DNA of 64,000 nt from Streptomyces sp. CB01373 (GTDB taxonomy: Bacteria; Actinomycetota; Actinomycetes; Streptomycetales; Streptomycetaceae). A model generated the notes under the pieces. The model was not told the origin of the DNA. It made no database searches and saw only the letters and a list, made by a program, of their open reading frames with translations. Made by a program: the position numbers and the translations under genes. The DNA is taken from NCBI RefSeq assembly GCF_002803075.1, contig NZ_NNBK01000022.1, positions 1 to 64,000 on the forward strand, written 5' to 3'. Positions 1-8,767 of the stretch are shown in pieces. Position 1 is the first letter of the stretch. Every line of letters starts with the position of its first letter.

Positions 1-63
1 TGGTCGGGCCAACCAGAGCCACCTCAACCAGCCGGAAAACAACCTAAATCACCGGTATTGGGG

Positions 64-244
64 CTAGGGCGTGTTTCGAAAGTGGCGTCGTTCGCCCGGA
101 GGGCGGGTCCCGCGGCGTCTGGTGCGTGCGATCGCAAGGCGGAGGGTCGCCCTCGTACTGGGTGTACGTGGGCGATCCCGACAACGCAGCGAGCGTGCGT
201 GCCAGGCGTCGCGGGGCAGACGGCACTTTCGAAACACGCCCTAG
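64..244. mobile_element. MITE-like element with 21-bp terminal inverted repeats
   Basis: Positions 64-84 (CTAGGGCGTGTTTCGAAAGTG) are the exact reverse complement of 224-244, giving a 181-bp element bounded by CTAG at both ends. The interior also folds back imperfectly. No ORF in it looks like a transposase. A CTAG or TA target duplication fits IS5-superfamily insertion, so this looks like a non-autonomous derivative mobilised in trans. The right end supplies the TAG stop codon of the gene on the minus strand. Family assignment is inferred; the inverted repeats are seen directly. Confidence 0.75.
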
Positions 245-678
245 TGGGCGGCACCGCTGAACTTCTGCGATTCACTCCGCGCGGCAGCGGCATGGGCGTC
301 CATCCGCTCGGCCGCCAGGATCGCCACCGTCGTGTCCGCCCGGGAGGCGGCGACGACGAGCGTGCGGCCGGCGAGCGCGTGCGCCCGCTGGTGCAGCGCC
401 GACGGTTCGCGGACGGCGGCCACCGACGTGCGGGCCGCACCGTGACCGCCACCCAGCCGGGCCACCTGTTCGGTCAGCCGCCCGGCCGCGTTGTCCAGGT
501 CGGCGGAGGGGGCCAGTGCGCGCAGCTCGTCCGTGACGGCGAGCAGCGCCGCGAGATGGCCCGCGAGCTGGATGTCCAGCTCCTCCTCGCGGGAGCGGTG
601 GGGGAAGTCGGAGGTGGTGCCGGCCATCGGGCTGTGGACGGACCTGCCGGAGGGCCCGGTGCGGATCGGTTCGTACAT
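241..678 (-). CDS. small conserved hypothetical protein (145 aa)
   Basis: The 145-residue product is soluble, Ala/Leu/Arg-rich and mostly helical by composition, with no signal peptide, membrane segment or motif I recognise. The ATG at 678 is preceded by a strong AGGAGG ribosome site. A palindrome lies about 40 bp upstream (717-731). The TAG stop falls inside the terminal CTAG of the neighbouring MITE-like element, so the element abuts the gene exactly and the ancestral C-terminus may have differed. Function is unknown. Confidence 0.7.
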   Translation of the reverse strand: MYEPIRTGPSGRSVHSPMAGTTSDFPHRSREEELDIQLAGHLAALLAVTDELRALAPSADLDNAAGRLTEQVARLGGGHGAARTSVAAVREPSALHQRAHALAGRTLVVAASRADTTVAILAAERMDAHAAAARSESQKFSGAAH

Positions 679-716
679 GGGATGGCCTCCTGTGCTCTGA
701 CAGAAGACATCCTAGC

Positions 717-731
717 TTAGAACGCGTCTAA
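717..731. promoter_or_regulatory. palindromic candidate operator
   Basis: TTAGA-N5-TCTAA (717-721 and 727-731) lies in the promoter region of the 145-aa gene, between it and the aminotransferase gene. The symmetry suggests a dimeric repressor site. The regulator is not identified. Confidence 0.4.
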
Positions 732-780
732 AGTTGAGGCCGTTCGCGGAACTGGTCCGTACGGGCACCGAACGTGAACG

Positions 781-1992
781 TCAGGACTGGCCGTAGCCGT
801 CCAGGAAAGTGCCGATCCGGCCCACCGCGTCCCGCAGGTCGTCGACCGAGGGCAGCGTGACGACCCGGAAGTGATCCGGCTCGGGCCAGTTGAAGCCCGT
901 GCCCTGGACGACCATGATCTTCTCTCGGCGCAGCAGGTCCAGGACCATCTGCCGGTCGTCCCTGATCTTGAAGACCGCGGGGTCCAGGCGCGGGAACAGG
1001 TACAGCGCCCCCTTCGGCCGTACGCAGCTCACGCCCGGGATCTGCGTGAGCAGCTCGTAGGCGACGTCCATCTGTTCCTTCAGCCGTCCGCCCGGCAGGA
1101 GCAGGTCGCCGATGCTCTGCCGCCCGCTGAGCGCGGCCACCACGCCGTGCTGACCCGGCATGTTCGCGCACAGGCGCATGTTCGCCAGGATCGTCAGGCC
1201 CTCGAGGTAGGAGTCGGCGTGCGCGCGGGGGCCGGAGACGGACATCCAGCCCACCCGGTAGCCGGCCACCCGGTACGCCTTGGACATGCCGTTGAACGTC
1301 AGGGTCAGCAGGTCCGGCGCGACCGACGCGGTCGGGGTGTGCGTGGCGCCGTCGTAGAGGATCTTGTCGTAGATCTCGTCGGAGCAGACCAGCAGGTTGT
1401 GCCGGCGGGCGATGTCGGTCAGGCCCTTGAGCACCGCCCGGTCGTAGACCGCGCCGGTGGGGTTGTTGGGGTTGATGATGACGATCGCCTTGGTGCGGTC
1501 GGTGACCTTGCGCTCCACGTCGGCGAGGTCGGGCATCCAGTCGGACTGCTCGTCGCAGCGGTAGTGGACGGCGGTGCCGCCGGACAGGGAGACCGCGGCC
1601 GTCCACAGGGGGTAGTCCGGCGCCGGCACGAGGACCTCGTCGCCGTCGTCGAGCAGCCCCTGCATGGCCATCACGATCAGCTCGGAGACGCCGTTGCCGA
1701 TGAAGACGTGCTCGACGTCCGTCTCGATGCCGAGAGTCTGGTTGTGCATGACGACCGCGCGCCGGGCGGCCAGCAGGCCCTTGGCGTCGCCGTAGCCATG
1801 GGCCGTGGAGACGTTGCGGAGGATGTCCTCCAGGATCTCCGGCGGGCACTCGAAGCCGAACGCGGCCGGGTTGCCCGTGTTCAGCTTCAGGATGCGGTGA
1901 CCCGCCGCCTCCAGCCGCATCGCCTCCTCGAGTACGGGGCCCCGGATCTCGTAACAGACGTTGGCGAGCTTCGTGGACTGGATCACCTGCAT
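781..1992 (-). CDS. PLP-dependent aminotransferase, alanine-type (AlaA-like)
   Basis: A 403-residue fold-type I, class I/II aminotransferase, probably glutamate-pyruvate. It has the NPNNPTG motif, the SDEIYDKILYDG segment with the PLP-contacting Asp and Tyr, and SKAYRVAGYRVGW with the Schiff-base Lys. Length and the start MQVIQSTKLANVCYEIRGP match E. coli AlaA-like enzymes rather than AspC. An in-frame ATG at 2043 would add 17 residues, but neither start has a strong Shine-Dalgarno; 1992 was chosen by similarity to family N-termini. It acts in the cytoplasm in alanine formation or breakdown. The exact amino donor is inferred. Confidence 0.88.
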   Translation of the reverse strand: MQVIQSTKLANVCYEIRGPVLEEAMRLEAAGHRILKLNTGNPAAFGFECPPEILEDILRNVSTAHGYGDAKGLLAARRAVVMHNQTLGIETDVEHVFIGNGVSELIVMAMQGLLDDGDEVLVPAPDYPLWTAAVSLSGGTAVHYRCDEQSDWMPDLADVERKVTDRTKAIVIINPNNPTGAVYDRAVLKGLTDIARRHNLLVCSDEIYDKILYDGATHTPTASVAPDLLTLTFNGMSKAYRVAGYRVGWMSVSGPRAHADSYLEGLTILANMRLCANMPGQHGVVAALSGRQSIGDLLLPGGRLKEQMDVAYELLTQIPGVSCVRPKGALYLFPRLDPAVFKIRDDRQMVLDLLRREKIMVVQGTGFNWPEPDHFRVVTLPSVDDLRDAVGRIGTFLDGYGQS

Positions 1993-2132
1993 GCCCGTGA
2001 GCTTACGGCCACATGGCACCGATTGTGGGGAGTTTTCCATCACGTGAGACGGAGGATTTGATCTCTTTTGGCATCAGTGGCGCTGTTCATCGGATCTCGC
2101 CGCGTTTCAGCCGGTATGCGGGCGTGGTCGAC

Positions 2133-3632
2133 TCAGTCGCGGTGGTGCAGCAGTGCGAAACCGTCCTGCAGTGCCATCAGGTCGTATCCGCGCTGGCGGT
2201 CGGCCGTCAGACGCTGCCGTTCGGCTTCGGCGCTCAGCGGGGCGCCCAGCCAGCCTCGTGATCCGTCCGGAGCCCAGGTGTCCACCATGATCCACTGGGG
2301 GTTGGGACGGCCGCCTTCGGCGCCGTAGATGCTGACGCTCGTGCGGTTGGTCAGCTGGGGCACCAGATGGTCGGACGCCTGGACCGTGGCGCCGTCGGGG
2401 ATGAAGTTCATCAGGCGGTGGGCGACGGCGACACGGGGATCGGTCCGCCAGGTGTCCGGCTGGAACAGCTGGAACAACGGGAAGCTCGGAAGGATGGCGA
2501 GGGTGATCGCGGCGGAGCCCACGAGGTAGCGTCGAAGACTGGGCCCGCTCGTTCCGCGCCGCACCAGGGCGTCGACGAACGCCGCGAACACGATCGGCAT
2601 CAGGACGAGCGAGTAGTGGAAGCCGGTCCCCCAGTGCAGGCCGTTGTTGGACGCGAAGCGCCACACCAGGGTCGGCACGGCGACCCACAACAGGGGGGAC
2701 CGCAGCGCCAGGAAGAGGGTGGGAGCCAGCACCAGGAAGAGGGTCGTCACCTTGGTCTGCGGGGTGACGAGACCGATCGTGCCCCGGTGGAGCAGGTCCA
2801 GCAGGCCGCCCCCACCGCTTCCGGCCGTTCCCGGGCCGCCGGAGGAGCCATCCACCAGGGACCAGTAGGCGAAGGACCCGTTCGGGCTGAACGCCGGCAG
2901 GATCACGAAGATCGCGAGTGCCGCCCCGACGAGACCGAGCGCGGCCGCGGACAGTCCGAGCCTGCGGTTGCCGCGCCGGGCGATGACGAGACCGATGGCG
3001 AGAACCGTGAGCCCGAGGTCCTCCTTCACGAGCAGGAGGGGGAGGGCCCAGCACCCCGCGGCGACGAGCCGGTCGTTGCCCAGGGCGGTGAGCGAGAGGG
3101 TCAGGAGCGGTACGGCGAAGGCGACTTCGTGGAAGTCGTAGCCGACCGCGCTGGCGATTCCCCAGGACAGTCCGTAGCAGGCACCGATGACCGCGGCGGC
3201 CGGAATGCCAAGGGTTCGACGTGCCCAGAGGGCCAGCGGGACCACGCTCACGGCGATCAGAGCGGCCTGCACGACGAGGAGCGTTTCCGCTCCCTGCCAC
3301 ACCCAGTAGAGAGGCGCGATCAGCGCCAGGATGGGAGAGAAGTGATCTCCCAGGACGGGAAAGCCCTGTCCCTTCACTTCGGAGACCGGCAAGTGCCCTT
3401 CCGCGTAGGAGCGGACGACCTGCTCGAAGATTCCCAGGTCATAGCTGCTGGTGATCATCCGATGGTGGAAGTGCAGCGACAGCGCCGCGTACATCACGAA
3501 GAGCGTTCCCGCCATGACCCAGATCCACCAGATGCCGGCGAAGCGGCCTGAGTACGGTGATTCGGCCGCCTCCCATTTCTTGGACGGCGACTGTGTGGGG
3601 ACCGCTGCGCTTTTGGTGGACTGTGCTTGCAT
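2133..3632 (-). CDS. DUF2079 polytopic membrane protein
   Basis: About 499 residues, with roughly ten hydrophobic helices starting near residue 35. The SYDLGIFEQVVRSYAEGHLP and GDHFSPILALIAPLYW segments are characteristic of DUF2079, a GT-C-like family of unknown substrate. A soluble loop rich in Gly/Ser lies mid-protein, and the soluble C-terminal region includes DHLVPQLTNRTSVSIYG. The ATG at 3632 follows GAAGGG at good spacing; upstream in-frame ATGs at 3668 and 3692 lack this. The gene appears monocistronic. A lipid-linked-sugar transferase role is only inferred from the fold. Confidence 0.82.
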   Translation of the reverse strand: MQAQSTKSAAVPTQSPSKKWEAAESPYSGRFAGIWWIWVMAGTLFVMYAALSLHFHHRMITSSYDLGIFEQVVRSYAEGHLPVSEVKGQGFPVLGDHFSPILALIAPLYWVWQGAETLLVVQAALIAVSVVPLALWARRTLGIPAAAVIGACYGLSWGIASAVGYDFHEVAFAVPLLTLSLTALGNDRLVAAGCWALPLLLVKEDLGLTVLAIGLVIARRGNRRLGLSAAALGLVGAALAIFVILPAFSPNGSFAYWSLVDGSSGGPGTAGSGGGGLLDLLHRGTIGLVTPQTKVTTLFLVLAPTLFLALRSPLLWVAVPTLVWRFASNNGLHWGTGFHYSLVLMPIVFAAFVDALVRRGTSGPSLRRYLVGSAAITLAILPSFPLFQLFQPDTWRTDPRVAVAHRLMNFIPDGATVQASDHLVPQLTNRTSVSIYGAEGGRPNPQWIMVDTWAPDGSRGWLGAPLSAEAERQRLTADRQRGYDLMALQDGFALLHHRD

Positions 3633-3920
3633 CGAGAGCCCTTCAGGAAAGCCGGGATTGGCAGCCATCAAAAGGCCAGTCGTGTGCGGCATTCGACTGT
3701 GACGCGGCGTCGGCCAAACTCCCGTGTGGTCAGAATCCGCCGAATGGCCGCACGGAGGGCGGTGCGTTGTCCTCCCCGGCCCGCTCCGGTCGCAGCACCG
3801 CCCCCGGCCCGGTGCCTACGTCTTCTTGTGGCCCACCCCTCGCGCCATCACAATGCACATGACAAGACGGGCGACCGGAAGATCTCCGGTCGCTCACGTC
3901 TGAAGAGGGGACCCCCACAG

Positions 3921-4766
3921 ATGAACAAGCCTCTCCTTGCCGCGCTCGCGACCCTGGTGATCACCGGGGCGGGCATGGCACCCGCGGCCGCCGCCACGCA
4001 GACCCCCGGCGCGGCGCCGGCCCCCGCGCTGGCGGCCGTCGACTTCGCCGGCACCGTCGCGCTGAGCAACTGCTCCGGTTCGGTCGTGCGCCTCCCCGCC
4101 TCCGCGGACAGCGACCCGGCGCTCGTGCTCAGCAACGGCCACTGCCTGGAGACCGGCTTCCCGGCGCCCGGCAAGGTCGTCGTGGGCCAGTCGTCCAGCC
4201 GCACCTTCGGCCTGCTGAACTCGGCCGGCACCCAGGTCGCGACGCTCCGGGCGAACAAGGTCGTCTACTCGACCATGACCGACACGGACGTCACGATCTA
4301 CCAGCTCACCAGCACCTACGCGCAGATCAAGAACTCCTACGGCATCAACGCGCTGACCCTGAGCGACACCCACCCGGTCGCCGGCACCGCCATCAAGGTG
4401 GTCTCCGGCTACTGGAAGCGGATCTACAGCTGCAACATCGACGGCTTCGTCTACCGCCTGAAGGAGGGCGACTGGACCTGGAAGGACTCGGTCCGCTACA
4501 CCTCCGCCTGCGACACGATCGGCGGCACGTCCGGTTCACCCGTCGTCGACACCGCCACCGGCAAGGTCGTCGCCGTCAACAACACCGGCAACGAGAGCGG
4601 CGGCCGCTGCACCGTGAACAACCCGTGCGAGGTCGACGCGAACGGCACCGTCACCGTCAGGCAGGGCATCAACTACGCCGAGCAGACCTACCAGATCCCC
4701 GCCTGCTTCGGCACCGGCAACCAGCTCGACCTGAACAGGAGCGGCTGCGTCCTGCCCAAGCCCTGA
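3921..4766 (+). CDS. secreted trypsin-like serine protease
   Basis: A 281-residue protein with an Ala-rich Sec signal peptide (about residues 1-26, ending PAAAA). The chymotrypsin-fold triad is visible as SNGHC (His), DTDVTIY (Asp) and GGTSGSPVV (nucleophile Ser). Several Cys residues suggest disulfides. The ATG at 3921 follows GAGGGGACC. The open frame extends upstream, but those codons lack G/C third-position bias. It is probably an extracellular peptidase of the V8/trypsin-like kind; substrate unknown. Confidence 0.88.
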   Translation: MNKPLLAALATLVITGAGMAPAAAATQTPGAAPAPALAAVDFAGTVALSNCSGSVVRLPASADSDPALVLSNGHCLETGFPAPGKVVVGQSSSRTFGLLNSAGTQVATLRANKVVYSTMTDTDVTIYQLTSTYAQIKNSYGINALTLSDTHPVAGTAIKVVSGYWKRIYSCNIDGFVYRLKEGDWTWKDSVRYTSACDTIGGTSGSPVVDTATGKVVAVNNTGNESGGRCTVNNPCEVDANGTVTVRQGINYAEQTYQIPACFGTGNQLDLNRSGCVLPKP

Positions 4767-4812
4767 CCGGGAAGGCACCGGGAAGGCACAGCGCGGGGCG
4801 GGCGGTCGTGGC

Positions 4813-6456
4813 TCAGGTCCGGCGGACCGTCCGTCCCGCCAGTACGTCCGTGCGCCGTCCGTCCTCGATCACGAAGCGGCCGTCGATCAGGACGTACGGA
4901 ATCCCCGTCGGCAGTGCGCGAGGCCGTTCGAAGGTGGCGCCAGGGGCGACCGTGGCCGGGTCGAACAGGACCAGGTCGGCCCGGTACCCCTCACGGACCA
5001 CGCCCCGGTCCGGCAGCCGCAGCCGGGCCGCCGGCCGCCCGGTGAGGTGCGCGACGCACTCCTCCAGCGACAGCACCCCCAACTCCCTCACGTACCGGCC
5101 GAGATACCGCGGGAAGGTGCCGTAGGCCCGCGGATGCGGCTTGGTGCCCCGCAGGATGCCGTCGGAACCGCCGGTGTGCACGCGGTGGCGCATGATCGCC
5201 CGGACGTTCTCCTCGTGGCCGACGTGCTGCAGGACCGTCGTGCCCAGCCGGTCCTCCACCAGCAGCCGCCGGGCGGTGGTCCAGGGCTCCTCGCCGCGCC
5301 GGGCCGCCGCCTCCCGGACCGTCAGGCCGGTGTACTCGGTGAGCGCCGGGACGGTGACCCCGGAGATCTCGACCGTCTCCCACTCCACCGGGACTCCGTG
5401 GCAGCCGTCCGAGCCCGTCACCTCCAGGTCGTGGCGGATCCGCTCCGCGGTGCCCTCGTCGGACAGCCGGCCGAGGACCGCCTCCGGGCCGCCCTCGCCC
5501 GCCCAGCTCGGCAGCAGGGCCACCAGGGTGGTGCACCCGGGGGTGTAGGGGTAGGTGTCCAGGGTGATGTCGGCGCCGGCGTCGAGCGCCTCGTCCAGGA
5601 GGGCCAGCAGTTCGCCGGCGCGGCCCTTGTTCGGGCCGAAGTTCATGGTGGCGTGCGCCAGGTGCAGCGGGCAGTCCGCCTCGCGCGCGACCCGCACCAT
5701 CTCCGCGTACGCGTCGAGGGCTCCGGCGCCGTAACTGCGGTGGTGCGGGCAGTAGTAGCCGCCGTGCGCCGCCACCACCCGGCACAGCTCGGTCAGTTCG
5801 GCGTCCTCCGCGTACATCCCGGGGGTGTAGGTCAGCCCGGAGGACATGCCGACCGCGCCCTGCCGCAGGCCCTCGGCGACCAACTGCCGCATACGGTCCA
5901 GCTCCCCGGGCGTGGCCGCGCGGTCCTCCCAGCCGACGGCGAGCGCGCGGACCGTGCCCTGCGGGACCAGGTAGGCGGCGTTGACGGCGATGCCCTCGCC
6001 GCCGAAGCCGTGGTCGAGCCGGTCCAGGTACTCGCCCACCGAACGCCAGCTGAAGTCGATGTCGTCGCCGTCGCCGTTCCAGCCGCTGATCGCCCGGCGC
6101 ACCTCGGCGAGGGTGCGGTCGTCGACCGGCGCGTAGGACAGCCCGTCCTGCCCGACGACCTCCAGCGTGACGCCCTGCGCGGCCTTCGCGCTGTGGTCGG
6201 GGTCGCGCAGGAGGGCGAGGTCGCTGTGGGCGTGCATGTCGATGAAGCCCGGGGCGAGCACCAGGCCCTCCGCCTCCAGCTCCCGCCGCGCCCGCGGCCG
6301 CTGGCAGCCGGCCGCCGCGGCCTCCTTCACGACCGAGACGATCCTGCCGTCCTTGACGGCCACGTCGGCGCGGTAGGAAGGGGCCCCGGTGCCATCGGCG
6401 ACGTCCGCGTCCCGGATGGCCAGATCGGCGTAGTCGGCGAGCTCCACCGGATCCAT
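4813..6456 (-). CDS. N-acyl-D-amino-acid deacylase (D-aminoacylase)
   Basis: A 547-residue amidohydrolase-superfamily enzyme. It has the N-terminal metal motif FIDMHAHSDLALL, the downstream CPHHRSYG and LHLAHA ligand regions, and the catalytic-Asp segment HTGGSDGI, in the order seen in D-aminoacylases. It should hydrolyse N-acyl-D-amino acids to free D-amino acids. The ATG at 6456 is preceded by AAAGG. The gene begins 20 bp after the D-serine-dehydratase-like gene, so the two probably form an operon that releases and then deaminates D-amino acids. Confidence 0.9.
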   Translation of the reverse strand: MDPVELADYADLAIRDADVADGTGAPSYRADVAVKDGRIVSVVKEAAAAGCQRPRARRELEAEGLVLAPGFIDMHAHSDLALLRDPDHSAKAAQGVTLEVVGQDGLSYAPVDDRTLAEVRRAISGWNGDGDDIDFSWRSVGEYLDRLDHGFGGEGIAVNAAYLVPQGTVRALAVGWEDRAATPGELDRMRQLVAEGLRQGAVGMSSGLTYTPGMYAEDAELTELCRVVAAHGGYYCPHHRSYGAGALDAYAEMVRVAREADCPLHLAHATMNFGPNKGRAGELLALLDEALDAGADITLDTYPYTPGCTTLVALLPSWAGEGGPEAVLGRLSDEGTAERIRHDLEVTGSDGCHGVPVEWETVEISGVTVPALTEYTGLTVREAAARRGEEPWTTARRLLVEDRLGTTVLQHVGHEENVRAIMRHRVHTGGSDGILRGTKPHPRAYGTFPRYLGRYVRELGVLSLEECVAHLTGRPAARLRLPDRGVVREGYRADLVLFDPATVAPGATFERPRALPTGIPYVLIDGRFVIEDGRRTDVLAGRTVRRT

Positions 6457-6476
6457 GGCGGTGCCTTTCGAAGCTC

Positions 6477-7781
6477 CTAGAAGAACGTGCGGACGTAGTC
6501 GACGACGGTACCGTCCGCCTCGGCCACCGGGATGAGCGGCCACTTGTCGAAGGACGTGCACGGGTGGGAGAGCCCCAGGCCGACCCAGTCGCCGACCTCC
6601 AGCTCCGCGCCGGGCGCGGTGCTCAGCCAGGCGTGCTGGTCGGACAGGCGGGTGACCTCGATCCCCGTCGCCGGGCGTTCGACTCCGTCCCGGCGCACCA
6701 CCTGGGCGGAGGGCAGGTCGAGGTCATGGGCCGCGTCCCGCTTGCCCGCGTTGACGAAGGCCTGTCCGGGGCTGGGGCGGGAGACCACCTGGGACCAGAG
6801 GCGGAAGGCGGGCTCCAGGGCGCCCTCCTCGGGGACGCGGTTGAAGGGTGTGATCCTGCGGTAGTGCCCGTCGTCGTGCGAGACGTACGCGCCCGAGCGC
6901 AGCAACTTCAGCACGGGCAGGGAGAGTTCGGGGATGCCGGCGAACACCTCGGCCACCGAGTCGAACCAGGCGCTGCCGCCCGCGCTCACCACGATCTCCT
7001 CTTCCCCCAAGCTCTCGGCTCCGCTCGAGCAGGGGGTACCCCCATGCGCGAACTTCCCGGCCTTGTCGAGGTCCACGGCCAGGGCGACGAGCCGGGTCAG
7101 CCACGCCCGCACCCGCTCCGGGTCCGCCTGCGGCACCTCGCCCTCGTAACCGGCGACCCCGACCAGACGCAGGGTGTCCGTGGCCGCCACCGCGTCGGCG
7201 ACCGCCAGGCACTCGGCCTCCGTGCGCACGCCGGTCCGCGCACCCTCACCGGCTCCCAGTTCGACGACCACGTCCACCGGGCGGGCGGCCCCCTCCAGAG
7301 CCGCGTCCATCAGCTGCACGCCGCGCACGGAGTCGACGTAGCAGATGAAACGGAAGGACGGATCGGCGGCCAGCTCGGCGGCGACCCAGCGCAGGGCCGC
7401 CGGGTCCACCAGCTCGTTGGCGAGGAAGACCCGGCGGATGCCGAACGCCCGGGCCACGCGCACCTGGTGCGGCATCGCCAGGGTGATGCCCCAGGCGCCG
7501 TGCTCCAGTTGGCGATGGAAGAGCTGCGGCGCCATGGAGGTCTTGCCGTGCGGGGCGAAGGCGAGGCCGTGGCGGGTCGCGTAGGTCTCCATCAGCCGCA
7601 GGTTGTGCTCCAGGCGCTCGGCGGAGAGGGCGAGCACGGGCGTGGCGAAGCCGTCGGTGAAGAGGTTGCGGCGCTGGGCGGTCAGCTCGCCGACGGTCAG
7701 ACCGTCCGCGTCCGGCGGGAGGCCCTTGAAACGGTGGTCGACCCGTTCCTCGGCCAGCCGGGCGAGGGCTTCCGTGCTCAT
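6477..7781 (-). CDS. D-serine dehydratase-like PLP enzyme (alanine-racemase fold)
   Basis: A 434-residue protein of the DSD1 / D-threonine aldolase-like group. The PLP lysine is in FAPHGKTSMAP, and the C-terminal GLSHPCTSFDKW holds the His-x-Cys zinc pair of eukaryote-type D-serine dehydratases. The ATG at 7781 follows a perfect GAAGGAGG. Codons from 7045 back to 7003 derive from an interspersed repeat that adds about 15 in-frame residues (from HGGTPCSS to ESLGE) between two conserved segments. It probably deaminates a D-amino acid to a 2-oxo acid; exact substrate unproven. Confidence 0.85.
   Translation of the reverse strand: MSTEALARLAEERVDHRFKGLPPDADGLTVGELTAQRRNLFTDGFATPVLALSAERLEHNLRLMETYATRHGLAFAPHGKTSMAPQLFHRQLEHGAWGITLAMPHQVRVARAFGIRRVFLANELVDPAALRWVAAELAADPSFRFICYVDSVRGVQLMDAALEGAARPVDVVVELGAGEGARTGVRTEAECLAVADAVAATDTLRLVGVAGYEGEVPQADPERVRAWLTRLVALAVDLDKAGKFAHGGTPCSSGAESLGEEEIVVSAGGSAWFDSVAEVFAGIPELSLPVLKLLRSGAYVSHDDGHYRRITPFNRVPEEGALEPAFRLWSQVVSRPSPGQAFVNAGKRDAAHDLDLPSAQVVRRDGVERPATGIEVTRLSDQHAWLSTAPGAELEVGDWVGLGLSHPCTSFDKWPLIPVAEADGTVVDYVRTFF
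7003..7045. repeat. interspersed 43-bp repeat, copy A (intragenic)
   Basis: This copy starts TCCCCCAAGCTCTCGGCT, continues through GCTCGAGCAGGGGG and ends CCCCCAT. A near-identical copy lies at 48174-48217 in the same orientation. It contains nested self-complementary blocks (CCCCC/GGGGG and an internal GCTCGAGC). It lies inside the D-serine-dehydratase-like coding sequence without breaking frame. Confidence 0.85.
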
Positions 7782-7800
7782 CGAGCCTCCTTCGAGACCG

Positions 7801-7825
7801 TTGCAAAATGTGCAATGGTCATTGC
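7801..7825. promoter_or_regulatory. overlapping palindromes, candidate IclR operator
   Basis: TTGCA-N5-TGCAA (7801-7815) overlaps GCAATG-GT-CATTGC (7812-7825), about 20 bp upstream of the D-serine-dehydratase-like start and about 150 bp upstream of the divergent IclR gene. Overlapping dyads in a divergent promoter next to an IclR gene suggest the operator through which it controls both arms. Confidence 0.6.
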
Positions 7826-7972
7826 GTGCAGTGCTCACCGGTGTCTAGCATCCCGCCGGAGCCGGGTCAATGCCAGAGCCTCGGAACCGAGGGGGGACCG
7901 GGAGCCGCCCCTTCCGGCCGGACGACGGGCACCGGGCAGGGCCCAGGAGGCCGAGAAGGAGGTACGCACGCC

Positions 7973-8734
7973 GTGAGCCAGACCGTCGACCGGGCGCTGA
8001 GTATCCTGCCGCTGCTCGCCGAGGGCCCCGCCGACCTCGGGCGGGTGGCCGAGCGCCTCGGCGTCCACAAGTCCACCGCGCTGCGGCTGCTGCGCACCCT
8101 CCACCAGCACGGGCTCGTCCACCGCCAGTCCGACCAGCGCTACCGCCTCGGCGCCCGGCTCTTCGCCCTCGCCCAGGAGGCGATGGAGAGCCTGGACGTG
8201 CGCGAGATCGCCCATCCCCACCTCCTGCGCCTGAACGAGCAGTGCGGGCACACCGTGCACCTCGCCGTCCTCGAGGACGGCGAGGTGCTCTACATCGACA
8301 AGGTGGACAGCCGCTACCCGGTGCGCATGTACTCCCGGATCGGCAGACCCGTCGCCATCACCGTCGCGGCCGTGGCCAAGCTGCTGCTCGCCGACCTGCC
8401 CGGGGCCGAGCGGCGCGCGGTCGCCCAGAGACTCGAATACCCGCTGTACACGGCCCGTTCGACACCGAACGCCGCCGCCTTCCTGACGGAGCTGGCGACG
8501 GTGCGCGAACAGGGCTGGGCCGCAGACCTCGGCGGCCACGAGGAGTCCATCAACTGCGTCGCCGCGCCCATCCGCGGCGCCGACGGCCGGGTGGCCGCGG
8601 CGATGTCGGTCTCCGCGCCGAACGTCGTCGTCACCGCCGACGAACTCCTCGCCCTGCTCCCGCTGGTGCGCCGTGCCGCGGACGCCGTCAGCGACGAGTT
8701 CTCCGGCAGAAACCCGGTGAAGGACCCCGTATGA
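7973..8734 (+). CDS. IclR-family transcriptional regulator
   Basis: A 253-residue regulator. The N-terminal winged helix-turn-helix is in VSQTVDRALSILPLLAEGP to LGVHKSTALRLLRTL. The C-terminal IclR effector domain has the usual DKVDSRYPVRMYSRIGRP and EESINCVAAPI segments. The GTG at 7973 sits behind AGAAGGAGG; the open frame continues upstream without coding bias. It is divergent from the D-amino-acid genes and followed 33 bp later by RidA. Known IclR proteins bind small metabolites. A D-amino acid or 2-oxo acid as effector is inferred from the neighbours. Confidence 0.9.
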   Translation: MSQTVDRALSILPLLAEGPADLGRVAERLGVHKSTALRLLRTLHQHGLVHRQSDQRYRLGARLFALAQEAMESLDVREIAHPHLLRLNEQCGHTVHLAVLEDGEVLYIDKVDSRYPVRMYSRIGRPVAITVAAVAKLLLADLPGAERRAVAQRLEYPLYTARSTPNAAAFLTELATVREQGWAADLGGHEESINCVAAPIRGADGRVAAAMSVSAPNVVVTADELLALLPLVRRAADAVSDEFSGRNPVKDPV

Positions 8735-8767
8735 AGTACCCCGTATGAAGGAGATGAAGGACCTCGT

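Noticed and set aside
24..452. 142-codon minus-strand ORF through the left edge
   Set aside because: It crosses the MITE-like element and is out of frame with the 145-aa gene, which has a strong ribosome site.
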